From NCBI RefSeq assembly GCF_002259415.1, contig NZ_NPFY01000034.1:29111-93110 (forward strand): a stretch of 64,000 nucleotides of DNA. Direction: 5' to 3'. Numbering within the stretch: the first letter of the stretch is position 1; each line of letters opens with the position of its first letter. The position numbers were made by a program, and so were the translations under genes. Below are positions 34,245 through 42,702 of this stretch, one piece after another. The DNA comes from Rhodococcus sp. 14-2470-1b (lineage in GTDB: Bacteria; Actinomycetota; Actinomycetes; Mycobacteriales; Mycobacteriaceae). A model generated the notes under the pieces. That model had not been told where the DNA came from. It worked only from the letters and a program-made list of their open reading frames with translations, and searched no databases.

Positions 34245-34274
34245 CGAAGTCCCGAAGTCCCGAAGTCCCGAAGT
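34245..34274. repeat. 8-bp tandem repeat
   Basis: Unit CGAAGTCC repeated 3.75 times, ending at the first base of the stop codon (34274-34276, read on the minus strand) of the ABM-domain gene. Confidence 0.85.
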
Positions 34275-34543
34275 TACCGACACTCGAACTCACGTACGTC
34301 GGCGGAGAGAATTGCTGCCTGCTGACCGGCATCGGGACCCGAGCCACGAAACGCGTGAAGATGCTCGACGTCGTCCCACCTCTCGTAGATGTCGATACGC
34401 CCGCTGTCGAGCAGGTCAGCCGCAATGGAGAAGTCCAAGCACCCTTCCGATTCCCTGGCCAGCCGCACTACATCCACACACCCGGCCAGGTAGGAATCTC
34501 TGGAGTTCGCTTCCACGGTGAGGTGCCCAGCAACGATGATCAT
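34274..34543 (-). CDS. Antibiotic biosynthesis monooxygenase (ABM) domain protein
   Basis: 89 residues, a single ferredoxin-like ABM domain: MIIVAGHLTVEANSRDSYLA, VRLARESEGCLDFSIAADLLDSGRIDIYERWDDVEHLHAF and LSADVREFECR. The ERW and His pattern of YgiN/LsrG-like monooxygenases is present. Such small proteins act as cofactor-free oxygenases on quinol-like compounds. ATG at 34543; divergent from the VOC gene. Confidence 0.88.
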   Translation of the reverse strand: MIIVAGHLTVEANSRDSYLAGCVDVVRLARESEGCLDFSIAADLLDSGRIDIYERWDDVEHLHAFRGSGPDAGQQAAILSADVREFECR

Positions 34544-34592
34544 GTGGGTACCGACATCGCGGTAGCCGAAAACTCATCGCCGAGGAGCAGCC

Positions 34593-34949
34593 GTGCGGGC
34601 ACGAAAGATCGTCACCAACCTCACCGTCGCCGACATCGATGCAGCGAAGGGTTTCTACGAGCAGTTCCTGGGCCTGGAGACCCAGGAATTCAGTCTCGGA
34701 TGGGTGGCACGGTTCACCGCACCCGACGGCGACGCCAGCGTCCAGCTCGTCACCCGTGACCGGACCTCGCCTGTCGACTCCGTGATGTCGGTGATGACCG
34801 ACGACGTCGACGCCGCGTACGACGAAGCGGTCGGCGCCGGGTACGAGATCGTTCATCCGGTGACGGACGAGCCCTGGGGCGTGCGGAGGTTTCTCGTCCG
34901 CGCGCCGGACGGAAACGTCGTGAACATCGTCCGTCACCACGGCGACTAG
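34593..34949 (+). CDS. VOC (glyoxalase/bleomycin-resistance-like) family protein
   Basis: 118 residues of vicinal-oxygen-chelate fold: KIVTNLTVADIDAAKGFYEQFLGL, GWVARFTAPDGDASVQLV, DDVDAAYDEAVGAGYEIVHPVTDEPWGVRRFLVRAPDGNVVNI. The last beta strand keeps the usual Arg-Phe-x-x-x-x-PDGN. Metal ligands are incomplete, so a binding or resistance role is as likely as catalysis. GTG start with GAGGAG 5 nt upstream. Its TAG stop lies inside the first copy of a 19-bp repeat array. Confidence 0.85.
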   Translation: MRARKIVTNLTVADIDAAKGFYEQFLGLETQEFSLGWVARFTAPDGDASVQLVTRDRTSPVDSVMSVMTDDVDAAYDEAVGAGYEIVHPVTDEPWGVRRFLVRAPDGNVVNIVRHHGD

Positions 34950-34997
34950 GCCTTCACCCGGCGACTAGGCCTTGACCCGGCGAGTAGGGCTTCACTC
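34941..34997. repeat. 19-bp tandem repeat spanning two convergent stop codons
   Basis: Three copies of GGCGACTAGGCCTTCACCC (34941-34959, 34960-34978 with one change, 34979-34997 with three changes). The first carries the stop of the VOC gene; the last carries the stop of the HelR-type gene on the other strand. Confidence 0.9.
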
Positions 34998-37181
34998 CTG
35001 TACAGACTCCAGTACCGCCAACGTGCGGGTCGCTCTGGTCATCGCGACGTAGCGATCGACTGCGCCCTCGATGCCGCTGCCGAACGCCGCCGGTTCGACG
35101 AGGACGACCAGATCGAACTCGAGCCCTTTGGACAACGACGGAGTCAACGACCGGATGCGATCGGTCTCACGGAACGTCGCGGCTCCGATGACGCATCCGA
35201 TGCCGTCCGGGTTGTCGGCGAGCCAACGCTCGGTGATCGACGCGAGTTCCGACGGGTCCCCGTACGTCACCGGGACACCGCCGGCCCGAATGGATGTGGG
35301 TACGTTCGCGTCGGGGAGCACTCGTCGAATCTCGGGTTCGGCGACGGCCATCACCTCCTCCGGGGTGCGGTAGTTGATGGTCAGTTCCTGGATGGTCACG
35401 CCTTTCGTGTCGGTGTCGGTGACGCGTCCGATGCCCACTCGTTCGAGTCGGTCCATCCACGTCTCGGTGAATCCGCGGCGCGCCTGCGCCCGGTCGCCGA
35501 CGATGGTGAAGCTTCCGGACGGGCAGCGCTGCACCAGCATCTGCCATTCCGCGTCGGTCAATTCCTGTGCCTCGTCGACGACGATGTGCGCGAACGGCCC
35601 GGCCATTCGGTCCGGCTCGGTGTGCGGAAGCACGGAATCGTCGACCAAGGCATCGCGAATTTCGTCCTGCCGGAGTTGGGCGTACAGGCCGTCCTCGTCG
35701 TCGAGCTGCAGGAGTTCCTCGACGACCCGGTCCATCCGCCGTCTCTCGGCGGCTGCCGCGGCCGCGCGTCGGCGCAGGATTCGCCCTGATTCGGGGTCGC
35801 CGAGGCGGCGACGGGCCGCATCCAGGATCGGAAGATCCGCCGTGGTCCATCGAGAAGGGTCGCTTCGCTGCAGAAGCGCGACTTCGGCCGGGGTCAGCCA
35901 CGGCGCGCACAGACGCAGGTAGGCGGGTACGGACCATAGGTCGGCCACCAGGTCGGCCGCCTCGACCGACGTCCACGAATTGTCCAGGGCTGCACGCAGT
36001 TCGTCGTTGGCCTGAAGCGACGCACGGACCTCGGACTCCGGGGCCTCACCGACGAACTTGTCGACGAGGATGCTCACCAAAACGTCCCACACGAGCTCCC
36101 GAGCGTCGTTGTGCGGCGTCGTCGAATCGGCGGCGTCGAACGCTTCTTTCCAATCACCAGCAGAGAGGTGAAGATCGGCCCACTCCGTCTCCACCGTCAT
36201 CGGCTTCGTGGGGGGCTGCTCGTAGAACCGAACAGCTCGTTCGACGGCCCCGACCATGTCCACCGATGATTTAAGCGCGGCGACGGCCTGGGTCTCCTCG
36301 GCTCCCGCGGTGTCGCCCTCGGCCACGAGGTCGGGCAGCGTGCACGTGAGCACGCCCTCCTCACCGAGGCTGGGGAGGACATCGGAAACGTAGTTCAGGT
36401 ACGGCTTGTGTGGTCCGACGAAGAGCACCCCGCCCCGATTGTGGCCGAGCCGCGGATCCGAATACAGCAGGTATGCGGTGCGATGCAGCGCCACAACGGT
36501 TTTGCCGGTACCAGGACCGCCGTCGACCACGAGCGCACCGTCCGATCCTGCTCTGATGATCGCGTCCTGGTCCGCCTGGATGGTGCCGAGAACGTCACGC
36601 ATCCTCGGAGACCGGGTGGTTCCGAGGCTTGCGATGAACGCGGACTGGTCGTCGAGGGCCGCCGATTCGGTGCCGTCGCCATCGGCGAACACCTCGTCCC
36701 AGTAGTCGGCGACGCGCCCGTTCGTCCATCGGTACCGGCGGCGTCTGACCAAGCCCATCGGGTTTCCGTGAGTGGCCCCGAAGAACGGTTCGGCAGCGGG
36801 GGAGCGCCAGTCGATCACCAGCTGCTCGCCCGCGTCGTCGAGCAGGCCGACGCGACCGACGTAGATCGGACCGGAACCGTCGGCGGGTTGCATGTGCCCG
36901 AGACACACATCGAGGCCGAACCGCCGTAGAGAGCGAAGGCGTTGGGTCAAACGGTGGACTTCGAAGTCTCGTTCCATTGCTTCCTGACCCATCCGCCCGC
37001 TGGACCTCCGCGTGGCATCGAGCCGTGCCGTGGCGTCGGCGATCGACGACGTCAGGCTGGATTCAATTGTTGCGAAGTGCTTTTCGTCTTCCCGGATCAG
37101 GTCAGCTGCTGCCTTCCGAGCCCGGTTACCGGTCAGGTCGAAGGCCGAGGTCGACGTGTGGTCGCTGGTCGAGGGTGGCAT
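34992..37181 (-). CDS. helR: HelD/HelR-type UvrD-like helicase (RNA polymerase recycling factor)
   Basis: 729 residues. N-terminal coiled coil (about 20-90) of the kind that enters the RNAP channel, then a UvrD-like motor: IYVGRVGLLDD/DWRSPAAEPFF, Walker A GGPGTGKT at 221-228 with HRTAYLLY, Walker B HIVVDEAQELTDAEW, GDRAQARRG, INYRTPEE and C-terminal KGLEFDLVVLVEP with YVAMTRATRTL. HelD proteins remove stalled RNAP from DNA; the actinobacterial HelR branch displaces rifamycins and gives resistance. A rifamycin-associated-element-like site sits 62 nt upstream, which favours HelR. ATG at 37181 with GAAAGG upstream. Paralogous HelD forms are possible. Confidence 0.85.
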   Translation of the reverse strand: MPPSTSDHTSTSAFDLTGNRARKAAADLIREDEKHFATIESSLTSSIADATARLDATRRSSGRMGQEAMERDFEVHRLTQRLRSLRRFGLDVCLGHMQPADGSGPIYVGRVGLLDDAGEQLVIDWRSPAAEPFFGATHGNPMGLVRRRRYRWTNGRVADYWDEVFADGDGTESAALDDQSAFIASLGTTRSPRMRDVLGTIQADQDAIIRAGSDGALVVDGGPGTGKTVVALHRTAYLLYSDPRLGHNRGGVLFVGPHKPYLNYVSDVLPSLGEEGVLTCTLPDLVAEGDTAGAEETQAVAALKSSVDMVGAVERAVRFYEQPPTKPMTVETEWADLHLSAGDWKEAFDAADSTTPHNDARELVWDVLVSILVDKFVGEAPESEVRASLQANDELRAALDNSWTSVEAADLVADLWSVPAYLRLCAPWLTPAEVALLQRSDPSRWTTADLPILDAARRRLGDPESGRILRRRAAAAAAERRRMDRVVEELLQLDDEDGLYAQLRQDEIRDALVDDSVLPHTEPDRMAGPFAHIVVDEAQELTDAEWQMLVQRCPSGSFTIVGDRAQARRGFTETWMDRLERVGIGRVTDTDTKGVTIQELTINYRTPEEVMAVAEPEIRRVLPDANVPTSIRAGGVPVTYGDPSELASITERWLADNPDGIGCVIGAATFRETDRIRSLTPSLSKGLEFDLVVLVEPAAFGSGIEGAVDRYVAMTRATRTLAVLESVQE

Positions 37182-37242
37182 GCGCGCACGCCTTTCGTTC
37201 CGGTGAGTGTCAGGTTCGATGCGCTATTCTGCGGCACTACCG

Positions 37243-37261
37243 GGGTCTTGCCACAAGCCCA
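37243..37261 (-). promoter_or_regulatory. Rifamycin-associated-element (RAE)-like site
   Basis: Read on the minus strand, TGGGCTTGTGGCAAGACCC matches the RAE consensus as I remember it (GGGGCTTGCGGCAAGGCCC) at 16 of 19 positions and keeps the CTTG/CAAG dyad. It lies 62 nt before the helR start with a possible -10 (AGAATA) between. RAEs are found upstream of rifamycin-inducible resistance genes including helR. Confidence 0.65.
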
Positions 37262-37360
37262 TGGGTGCGCTATATCTTGATAGTGGAAGAGACAGGTCGT
37301 CTTGATTCCGTTCCAGCTTCGATCGGCAACCTGATCACACTGGGGTAACACTGCTTACGG

Positions 37361-37440
37361 TGGTCGACACCACGGAGCCATGCCTCGACACCAAGGAGCC
37401 GTGCCTCGACACCAAGAGCCGTGCCTCGAAACCACCGGCA
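37361..37440. repeat. 20-21-bp tandem repeat, four copies
   Basis: Unit TGCCTCGACACCAAGGAGCCG: copies at 37361-37380 (diverged), 37381-37401, 37402-37421 (one base shorter) and from 37422 (diverged). It lies 22 nt after the dedA stop, between dedA and the helR control region. Confidence 0.85.
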
Positions 37441-37461
37441 AGCGTGGGTGCCGCAGTAGTT

Positions 37462-38112
37462 TCAGGCGTTCTTGGGGGTACGCATCCGCGAAATCACGAA
37501 GACCACTACGGCGAGCGACACCGACACGACGACGACCTTCTGCAGGATCCCGGCGTATCCCTCCACGAGATGCCAGTTCTGACCGAGTTGATAGCCGGCG
37601 GTGACGAAGACGGTGTTCCAGATCAGACTGCCGACCGTGGTGAGCAGAACGAATTTCACCGGCCCCATCCGCTCGATTCCGGCCGGTAGCGAGATGAAGC
37701 TGCGAAACAGCGGGATCATGCGGCCGAGCAAGACTGCCTTCGAGCCGTGCTGTGCGAACCATTTCTCCGAACGATCGAAGTCACGGGCTTGGATCAGTGG
37801 GATTCGCACGACCAGCGCGCGAGTACGTTCCCGCCCGACGATCGCGCCGACGGCGTAGACGACGATCGCACCCAGAACCGACCCGAGCGTCGTCCAGAAG
37901 AGCGCGGCGCCGAAGGAGAACACTCCGTTGCTGGCGGAGAAACCGGCGAGAGGCAGGACCAGTTCACTCGGGATCGGCGGGAACAGGTTGTCTGCTCCGA
38001 CGACGAGGGCTGCCCCGGGGCCACCGAGAGTATCCATCAGGTCCACCGCCCAACCGGCGAGCCCGCTTGGAGGTTCCGCTTCGCTGGCGGCTGCAATCGA
38101 CAAGTGGGACAT
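37462..38112 (-). CDS. DedA-family membrane protein
   Basis: 216 residues. DedA/VTT domain: LVVGADNLFPPIPSELVLPLAGF (the re-entrant acidic motif with E and PxP), LGSVLGAIVVYAVGAIVGRE, FAQHGSKAVLLGRMIPLFRSFISLPAGIERM (the conserved Arg-bearing amphipathic motif) and LIWNTVFVTAGYQLGQNW. Members act as lipid scramblases/undecaprenyl-phosphate or phospholipid carriers and affect membrane potential and drug sensitivity. GAGGAG just before the ATG. Divergent from the histidine kinase. Confidence 0.92.
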   Translation of the reverse strand: MSHLSIAAASEAEPPSGLAGWAVDLMDTLGGPGAALVVGADNLFPPIPSELVLPLAGFSASNGVFSFGAALFWTTLGSVLGAIVVYAVGAIVGRERTRALVVRIPLIQARDFDRSEKWFAQHGSKAVLLGRMIPLFRSFISLPAGIERMGPVKFVLLTTVGSLIWNTVFVTAGYQLGQNWHLVEGYAGILQKVVVVSVSLAVVVFVISRMRTPKNA

Positions 38113-38303
38113 GATATTTCTCCTCGTTCGTAGGTGACGTGGCCCTTCCAGGAAGTTCTTCCTGGAGGGACACCGAGAACGCTAGGAGTGCCGGGCCTGC
38201 AGGACATCGGGGTCAGCCGTCGATCGTCGCGGCGGTACACCCCGTGCACATAGTGCGGTTTTCCGCAGTGTCGAGACCGGATCTGCTCGGTTACTCTGCA
38301 TGC

Positions 38304-39515
38304 GTGCCGGGGAACCACGTCGAGTACCCACCCGAGCATGCGGATCGTATCTCCGTCAGCTCGATCATCGGGCGATGGCTGCTGGCTCTGGCGGGAGTAC
38401 TGCTCGGTGGTTTCACGTCGGTTGCGGGCTTGCTCTACATCGCGGTGGCGTCGGTTGCCCTCGTCTCAGTGCACGTGCTCGGAAGGCGTGGGGAGCTCGT
38501 TCGTGCCGCCGTTGCGGAGGGTGCGCTGACGTTGACCGCGCTCGAGATTCGGAGGATCATCCGCTTTCACGGTCGGTTACGGACAGACGCACTCACTTCA
38601 CGACGATGCCGAACTTATCTTGGAATGCGTTGGGCGATAGGACTACTCGGAATCGGTGTAGTTCTCTTGCTTGTGCTGTGCCTCGCTGTGGCCGGGTCCA
38701 TGCTGTCTGCATGGCTTCTCAACGGCGGTTGGGGCTTGATCGAGAGTTCGAACCGAGTCGACGCACTACTCGTGGCAAGCGCGGCCCTGCCTGGAATCCT
38801 GTTGACCTTCGTCGCTGCCGTCGGGGTGGTAGGGGTGGGGTCGCTGGACCGATGGTTCGGCACTCGAGTCCTGGGACCGCAGTCCGACAGGTTGTTGCGC
38901 CACCGCGTCGCAGAATTGACGAGCAGTCGGGATCGTGTGGTCGATGCCATCAACGACGAACGGCGCCGAATCGAGAGGGACCTGCACGACGGTGTGCAGC
39001 AGCAACTGGTCGCACTCGGAATGCTCATCGGCCAGGCACGTCGCGCCGACGAACCCGGCGAGCTACTCGATCGCGCTCGGGCGACGGCGCAGGAAGCGAT
39101 CGGTGAACTGCGCGAAGTCGCCAATCGGGTGTACCCGATTGCCCTCGATCACTCCGGTTTGCACCAGGCGCTGGAAACGATGGCCGAGCGGGCCACTGTT
39201 CCAGTCCGAATGACGTACGAACTGAAGGAGAGGGTGCGGCCCGCGGTGGAAACGGCACTGTACTTCGTGGTCGCGGAAGCGGTGACCAATGCAGCCAAGC
39301 ACGCATCCGCTCAGGTGGTGAACGTGGCTGTCACTCGCCAGAAAGTCGAACGCGTACGTGTCGTCGTCACCGACGACGGTGCCGGAGGAGCGGATCCTTC
39401 GGGCACCGGTCTGTCCGGGTTGGCTCGGCGCGTCGCGGCGTTGGACGGCACCTTGACCGTGGACAGCCCCGTGGGCGGACCAACCGTCGTGACTGCGAGC
39501 GTCCCATGCGGGTGA
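38304..39515 (+). CDS. NarL-type sensor histidine kinase
   Basis: 403 residues from a GTG at 38304 (a longer frame to 38139 adds no similarity and overlaps the dedA leader). Four transmembrane helices: two in residues 18-56 and two in about 110-190, with little extracytoplasmic sequence, so the signal is probably sensed within the membrane. The HisKA_3 dimerisation helix has the phospho-acceptor His near residue 228 in ERRRIERDLHDGVQQQLVALG. The HATPase domain shows VVAEAVTNAAKHA (N-box), VVTDDGAGGADPSGTGLSGLARRVAALDG (G-boxes). Overlaps its response regulator by 10 bp. The exact start is uncertain. Confidence 0.85.
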   Translation: MPGNHVEYPPEHADRISVSSIIGRWLLALAGVLLGGFTSVAGLLYIAVASVALVSVHVLGRRGELVRAAVAEGALTLTALEIRRIIRFHGRLRTDALTSRRCRTYLGMRWAIGLLGIGVVLLLVLCLAVAGSMLSAWLLNGGWGLIESSNRVDALLVASAALPGILLTFVAAVGVVGVGSLDRWFGTRVLGPQSDRLLRHRVAELTSSRDRVVDAINDERRRIERDLHDGVQQQLVALGMLIGQARRADEPGELLDRARATAQEAIGELREVANRVYPIALDHSGLHQALETMAERATVPVRMTYELKERVRPAVETALYFVVAEAVTNAAKHASAQVVNVAVTRQKVERVRVVVTDDGAGGADPSGTGLSGLARRVAALDGTLTVDSPVGGPTVVTASVPCG

Positions 39516-40150
39516 TGGTCGCCGAAGATTCGGCCTTGCTGCGCGAGGGATTGGTGCGCATGCTCGCCGTCGAAGGCCACGATGTGATCGCGTCCGTTGC
39601 CGATGCGAACGCACTCCTGGATGCCGTCGAGAAGAATCGCCCGGACATTGTCGTCACCGACGTGCGCATGCCCCCGGATCACACCGACGAGGGTCTGCGG
39701 GCTGCACTGACCATCCGCGCACGATGGCCCGATGTCGCGGTTCTCGTCCTGTCCCAGTATGTAGAGACTCGCTACGCGGGGGAGCTGATCAGCGGTTCCG
39801 ACGGGAAGGTCGGGTATCTGCTCAAGGACCGCGTGGTCGAGATAGACGAATTTTTGGACGCCCTGAATATAGTTGCCGACGGCGGAACCGTGTTCGACCC
39901 CGAGGTCGTGCGACAACTGTTGTCGCGCACCAGTAAATCGAACCCCGTGGATCGACTCACTCCGCGCGAACGCGACGTGCTCGAACTGATGGCTCGGGGC
40001 TTCACCAACGCGCGGATCTCTGCCGATCTGTTCATCTCCGTCAGTTCGGCCGAGAAGCACATCAACTCGATCTTCGAGAAACTCGGACTGTCGAACTCCG
40101 AAGGCCTCAGCCGTCGCGTCGTGGCCGTCGTGACCTACCTCCGCAGCTGA
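39506..40150 (+). CDS. NarL/LuxR-family response regulator
   Basis: 214 residues. Receiver domain with acidic pair Glu7-Asp8, phospho-acceptor Asp52 (VVTDVRMPP) and Lys107 (YLLKD). LuxR-type HTH at about 150-210: LTPRERDVLELMARGFTNARISADLFISVSSAEKHINSIFEKLGL. Partner of the kinase that overlaps it. Regulated genes cannot be told; the neighbouring DedA gene, divergent from the kinase, is one candidate because this pair resembles envelope-stress systems of the LiaSR type. Confidence 0.95.
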   Translation: MRVMVAEDSALLREGLVRMLAVEGHDVIASVADANALLDAVEKNRPDIVVTDVRMPPDHTDEGLRAALTIRARWPDVAVLVLSQYVETRYAGELISGSDGKVGYLLKDRVVEIDEFLDALNIVADGGTVFDPEVVRQLLSRTSKSNPVDRLTPRERDVLELMARGFTNARISADLFISVSSAEKHINSIFEKLGLSNSEGLSRRVVAVVTYLRS

Positions 40151-40227
40151 CGATCGGTATCGGGGCCTCCGATGGTTCACCGAGGCATGCGCTACCCAGT
40201 GTGCCCATCGAGTGGTATCCATGAAGT

Positions 40228-40776
40228 GTGCGCAAGCTGGTCATCACACAGAACATCACCATCGACGGCGTCATCGAAGCAACCGACGATTGGTTCACCC
40301 AGGCCGGCAGCGACCCGGAGCTCGACGCGGCATTGGCGGCTCAACGCGACGCCTCGGACGGCTTCCTGGTAGGCCGAGTGACCTTCGAAGGTATGCGTGA
40401 CTACTGGGGGCCGAAGACCGACGACACAACCGGGGTGACCGATCATCTGAACCAGGTCGCCAAGTACGTCGTGTCCACGACGCTGAAGGAACCCGGGTGG
40501 GCGAACTCGACCGTATTGTCGGGTCCGCTGGTCGACGAGGTGACACGCATCAAGGAGACGATCGGTTCCGACATCGTGTGCACCGGAAGCATCACGTTGT
40601 GTCGCAGTCTGATTGCGTCGAGTCTCGTCGACGAGTACCGATTGTTCGTGTATCCGTATGTTCGTGGTCACGGCGAACGGTTGTTCGACGGTGCACCATC
40701 GATCGGATTGCGCTTGTTGGAGTGCCGGGCGTTTCCATCCGGCGCATCGTTGATGCGTTATGCGTCCCCGTCGTGA
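40228..40776 (+). CDS. Dihydrofolate-reductase-like (RibD C-terminal) family protein
   Basis: 182 residues. Begins VRKLVITQNITIDGVIEATDDWF with the NADPH-binding strand and GFLVGRVTFEGMRDYW, KYVVSTTLKEPGW, DIVCTGSITLCRSLIASSLVDEYRLFVYPYVRGHGERLF. This is the YyaP/RibD-C type of reductase, widespread in actinobacteria with unknown substrate. Start is a GTG at 40228; no strong ribosome site. Its 3' end overlaps the convergent DUF2071 gene by 19 bp. Confidence 0.88.
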   Translation: MRKLVITQNITIDGVIEATDDWFTQAGSDPELDAALAAQRDASDGFLVGRVTFEGMRDYWGPKTDDTTGVTDHLNQVAKYVVSTTLKEPGWANSTVLSGPLVDEVTRIKETIGSDIVCTGSITLCRSLIASSLVDEYRLFVYPYVRGHGERLFDGAPSIGLRLLECRAFPSGASLMRYASPS

Positions 40777-41522
40777 CGTAGAGGTACGGTGTACGGTCTG
40801 CCGAACTGCGTGGAGACACCTGGTGCATACAACACCGAGTCCGGTGGACTGTCGGACACGTTCGGAAGTCCCGCTGCACCGAGGAGTTGGTCGTCGCAGT
40901 GGGTGACGGCGGCGTCGTAGAGTTGCCAGCGGCGATGGACATTCGGCACGTACAGAAGCCGTCCTGCCAAGGAAGTGTGCAGACCCCAACGCGCGGTGAG
41001 GAATTGAGCAAATGGGTCGTCGGACATGTCGCAGGAGCCACGATGCACTCCGAAACTCGTGGTGCTTCCGCGCTGCGGCGGCGCGAGACGATCGCTTCGA
41101 TAGGCGATCGACGTCTCGTCGTCCTCGATGGTGATCGACGCCCAGCGATACGGAACACCGACGAGGTTGGTCCCGGCAACCACCGCGAGACGGCTGGCTT
41201 CGAGCGATCGGAACACCACACCGCGCCTGCCGTTCGTGTCCACCGAGTACAGCCGAACGTTGATCTCGGGAAACGTACCGAAATAGGGGACAGGACGCTT
41301 GTATCCGAATCCGGCGCCCACCATCCGAAACCCGATCAGTCCGACCCACGACGTGCCGTCGAACTCGTCAGGGACAGTGCCTGCAGGTAAGAGCGGCGCA
41401 ACACGCTCACTCGGAACGCGCCAGTGCAAGAACACCAGGCGTTCCCAGCGCTGGTCCATGAGAATCGGGCGTGGTAACAGCGGGGGCCTCGGCCACAGTC
41501 GTCGTCCATCGTCGGGATTCAT
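40758..41522 (-). CDS. DUF2071 (YqjF-like) protein
   Basis: 254 residues. Typical DUF2071 pattern: PILMDQRWERLVFLHWRVPSERVAPLLPAG, SWVGLIGFRMVGAGF, YFGTFPEINVRLYSVDTNGRRGVVFRSLEASRLAVVAGTNLVGVPY and a C-terminal FLTARWGLHTSLAGRLLYVPNVH. No activity has been established for the family. ATG at 41522 (MNPDDGRR) preferred over an upstream in-frame start at 41546. Confidence 0.88.
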   Translation of the reverse strand: MNPDDGRRLWPRPPLLPRPILMDQRWERLVFLHWRVPSERVAPLLPAGTVPDEFDGTSWVGLIGFRMVGAGFGYKRPVPYFGTFPEINVRLYSVDTNGRRGVVFRSLEASRLAVVAGTNLVGVPYRWASITIEDDETSIAYRSDRLAPPQRGSTTSFGVHRGSCDMSDDPFAQFLTARWGLHTSLAGRLLYVPNVHRRWQLYDAAVTHCDDQLLGAAGLPNVSDSPPDSVLYAPGVSTQFGRPYTVPLRHDGDA

Positions 41523-41670
41523 TTGATCAACAGTAGGCGGGTACATCCGCGCTCAACCGAAAACTTGCTCGGCGCCTCGGTTCGACGCTCCAGCCGATTC
41601 GGACTCGGTCGTCATGCGTCGATCCACGAACCTGTGGGTCGATCGGGGTACTGCCGGTCGCCTCCGCCGT

Positions 41671-41838
41671 GCTGTAGTCGGCGGATCGGAATAGATGCGT
41701 GCACTATTCGTCGACCCGGTCGCCCTCTTGGATGTTCCCGAACCATCCAGCGCTGCGATCGAAGAGACATTCGGTCCGATTATCATTTGGAACCGTGCCC
41801 TCGAACCTCACCAGGGGTGGTTGTCGAGCAGGTTGGCG
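41671..41838 (+). pseudogene. Remnant of an aldehyde dehydrogenase gene
   Basis: In one plus-strand frame the DNA reads AVVGGSE, a stop (41692-41694), then MRALFVDPVALLDVPEPSS and AAIEETFGPIIIWNRALEP before another stop. This lines up with the part of aldehyde dehydrogenases just before and including the E-E-T-F-G-P motif that follows the catalytic domain (VGG..., PTVL-DVPEDS, EETFGPV...NR). Nothing else of the enzyme is present on either side, so it appears to be a decayed fragment. The 441 nt between the DUF2071 start and the hydrolase stop (41523-41964) contain no other gene I can support. Confidence 0.5.
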
Positions 41839-41964
41839 TAAGGGGGAGTAGTCTCCGCATTCGTCGAGCTTGCGGTGCACTCGCTGGCGCTTCGAATCGC
41901 GTGCGGCGAAGATTCCACGACAGGCCTGCACCGCCAACGAGCCGGAGGCGCGCCGCATCGTCCG

Positions 41965-42702
41965 TCACGGCAGGTCGCGTGTCGTTGTGGTGAGCACCCA
42001 TTCGATAGCGGTGGTCACTGCATCGCGTGATGCCGGCGAATCGTCGAACATGTCGAATCCGTGAGTGCCCTTGGGTAGGTCGATGATGTCGAGTTCCGCT
42101 TCGGCTTCAGCTGCGGCCGTGATGAAAGCGTCGACGCCGGCGATGAATTCCGGTCGCTCTCGCCCCACCTTGGTGAGCAAGATCGGGAGCTGGCCGACGC
42201 TTCGGACCGCATCGACAGGGTCGACGTGCGGATCGACGCCCCATTCCGGGACGGTGTCCAGCACCGGGTAGGTGAGAGCGATGCACGTCAGCCACGATGG
42301 CGGGTTCCTCAGCCAATCGGTAGTGAGCAGTCCGCCTCCGGAGAAGAACCAGAGGGCGACCCGGTCGCGGTCCACTCCGGGTAGCGTCCGGGCGAGTTCG
42401 ACGCCAGCCGCGACTTCTTCCGCAGCTGTTCTGCAGTGCGCCAGGGTGTCCATGTGATGTTGAACGGTGACTCCGATGGCACCTCGCTCGGCGACGATCG
42501 ACCCGTAGCCCACAAACATGGGGTGGTCCCGTGGTCGCCAGTCGTCAACGTCGGGAGGGCGTGGCCCGCCGTGTACGAAGACAACTATCGGCTGTTTCAC
42601 ACGCGCTGGTTCGGGTGATTCAGCCGACCGATAGACGTCGATGGTGTCGTGGCGTTCTCGGTGCGCCTTGGGTGTGGGAAGTATGAACGGGTGTTGGCTC
42701 AT
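41965..42702 (-). CDS. Alpha/beta hydrolase
   Basis: 245 residues. The oxyanion-hole motif HGG is seen in IVVFVHGGPRPPD, the nucleophile strand in DRVALWFFSGGGLLTTDWL (Ser in F-S-G-G-G, not the usual G-x-S-x-G because the residue two before Ser is Phe), and the C-terminal acid/His region in PKGTHGFDMFDDSP. It looks like a small carboxylesterase or dienelactone-hydrolase-type enzyme. ATG at 42702. Convergent or independent of its neighbours; substrate unknown. Confidence 0.82.
   Translation of the reverse strand: MSQHPFILPTPKAHRERHDTIDVYRSAESPEPARVKQPIVVFVHGGPRPPDVDDWRPRDHPMFVGYGSIVAERGAIGVTVQHHMDTLAHCRTAAEEVAAGVELARTLPGVDRDRVALWFFSGGGLLTTDWLRNPPSWLTCIALTYPVLDTVPEWGVDPHVDPVDAVRSVGQLPILLTKVGRERPEFIAGVDAFITAAAEAEAELDIIDLPKGTHGFDMFDDSPASRDAVTTAIEWVLTTTTRDLP

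Noticed and set aside
41704..41958. An 84-codon minus-strand frame in the gap before the hydrolase
   Set aside because: No ribosome site, no recognised family, and it overlaps the aldehyde-dehydrogenase remnant read on the other strand.
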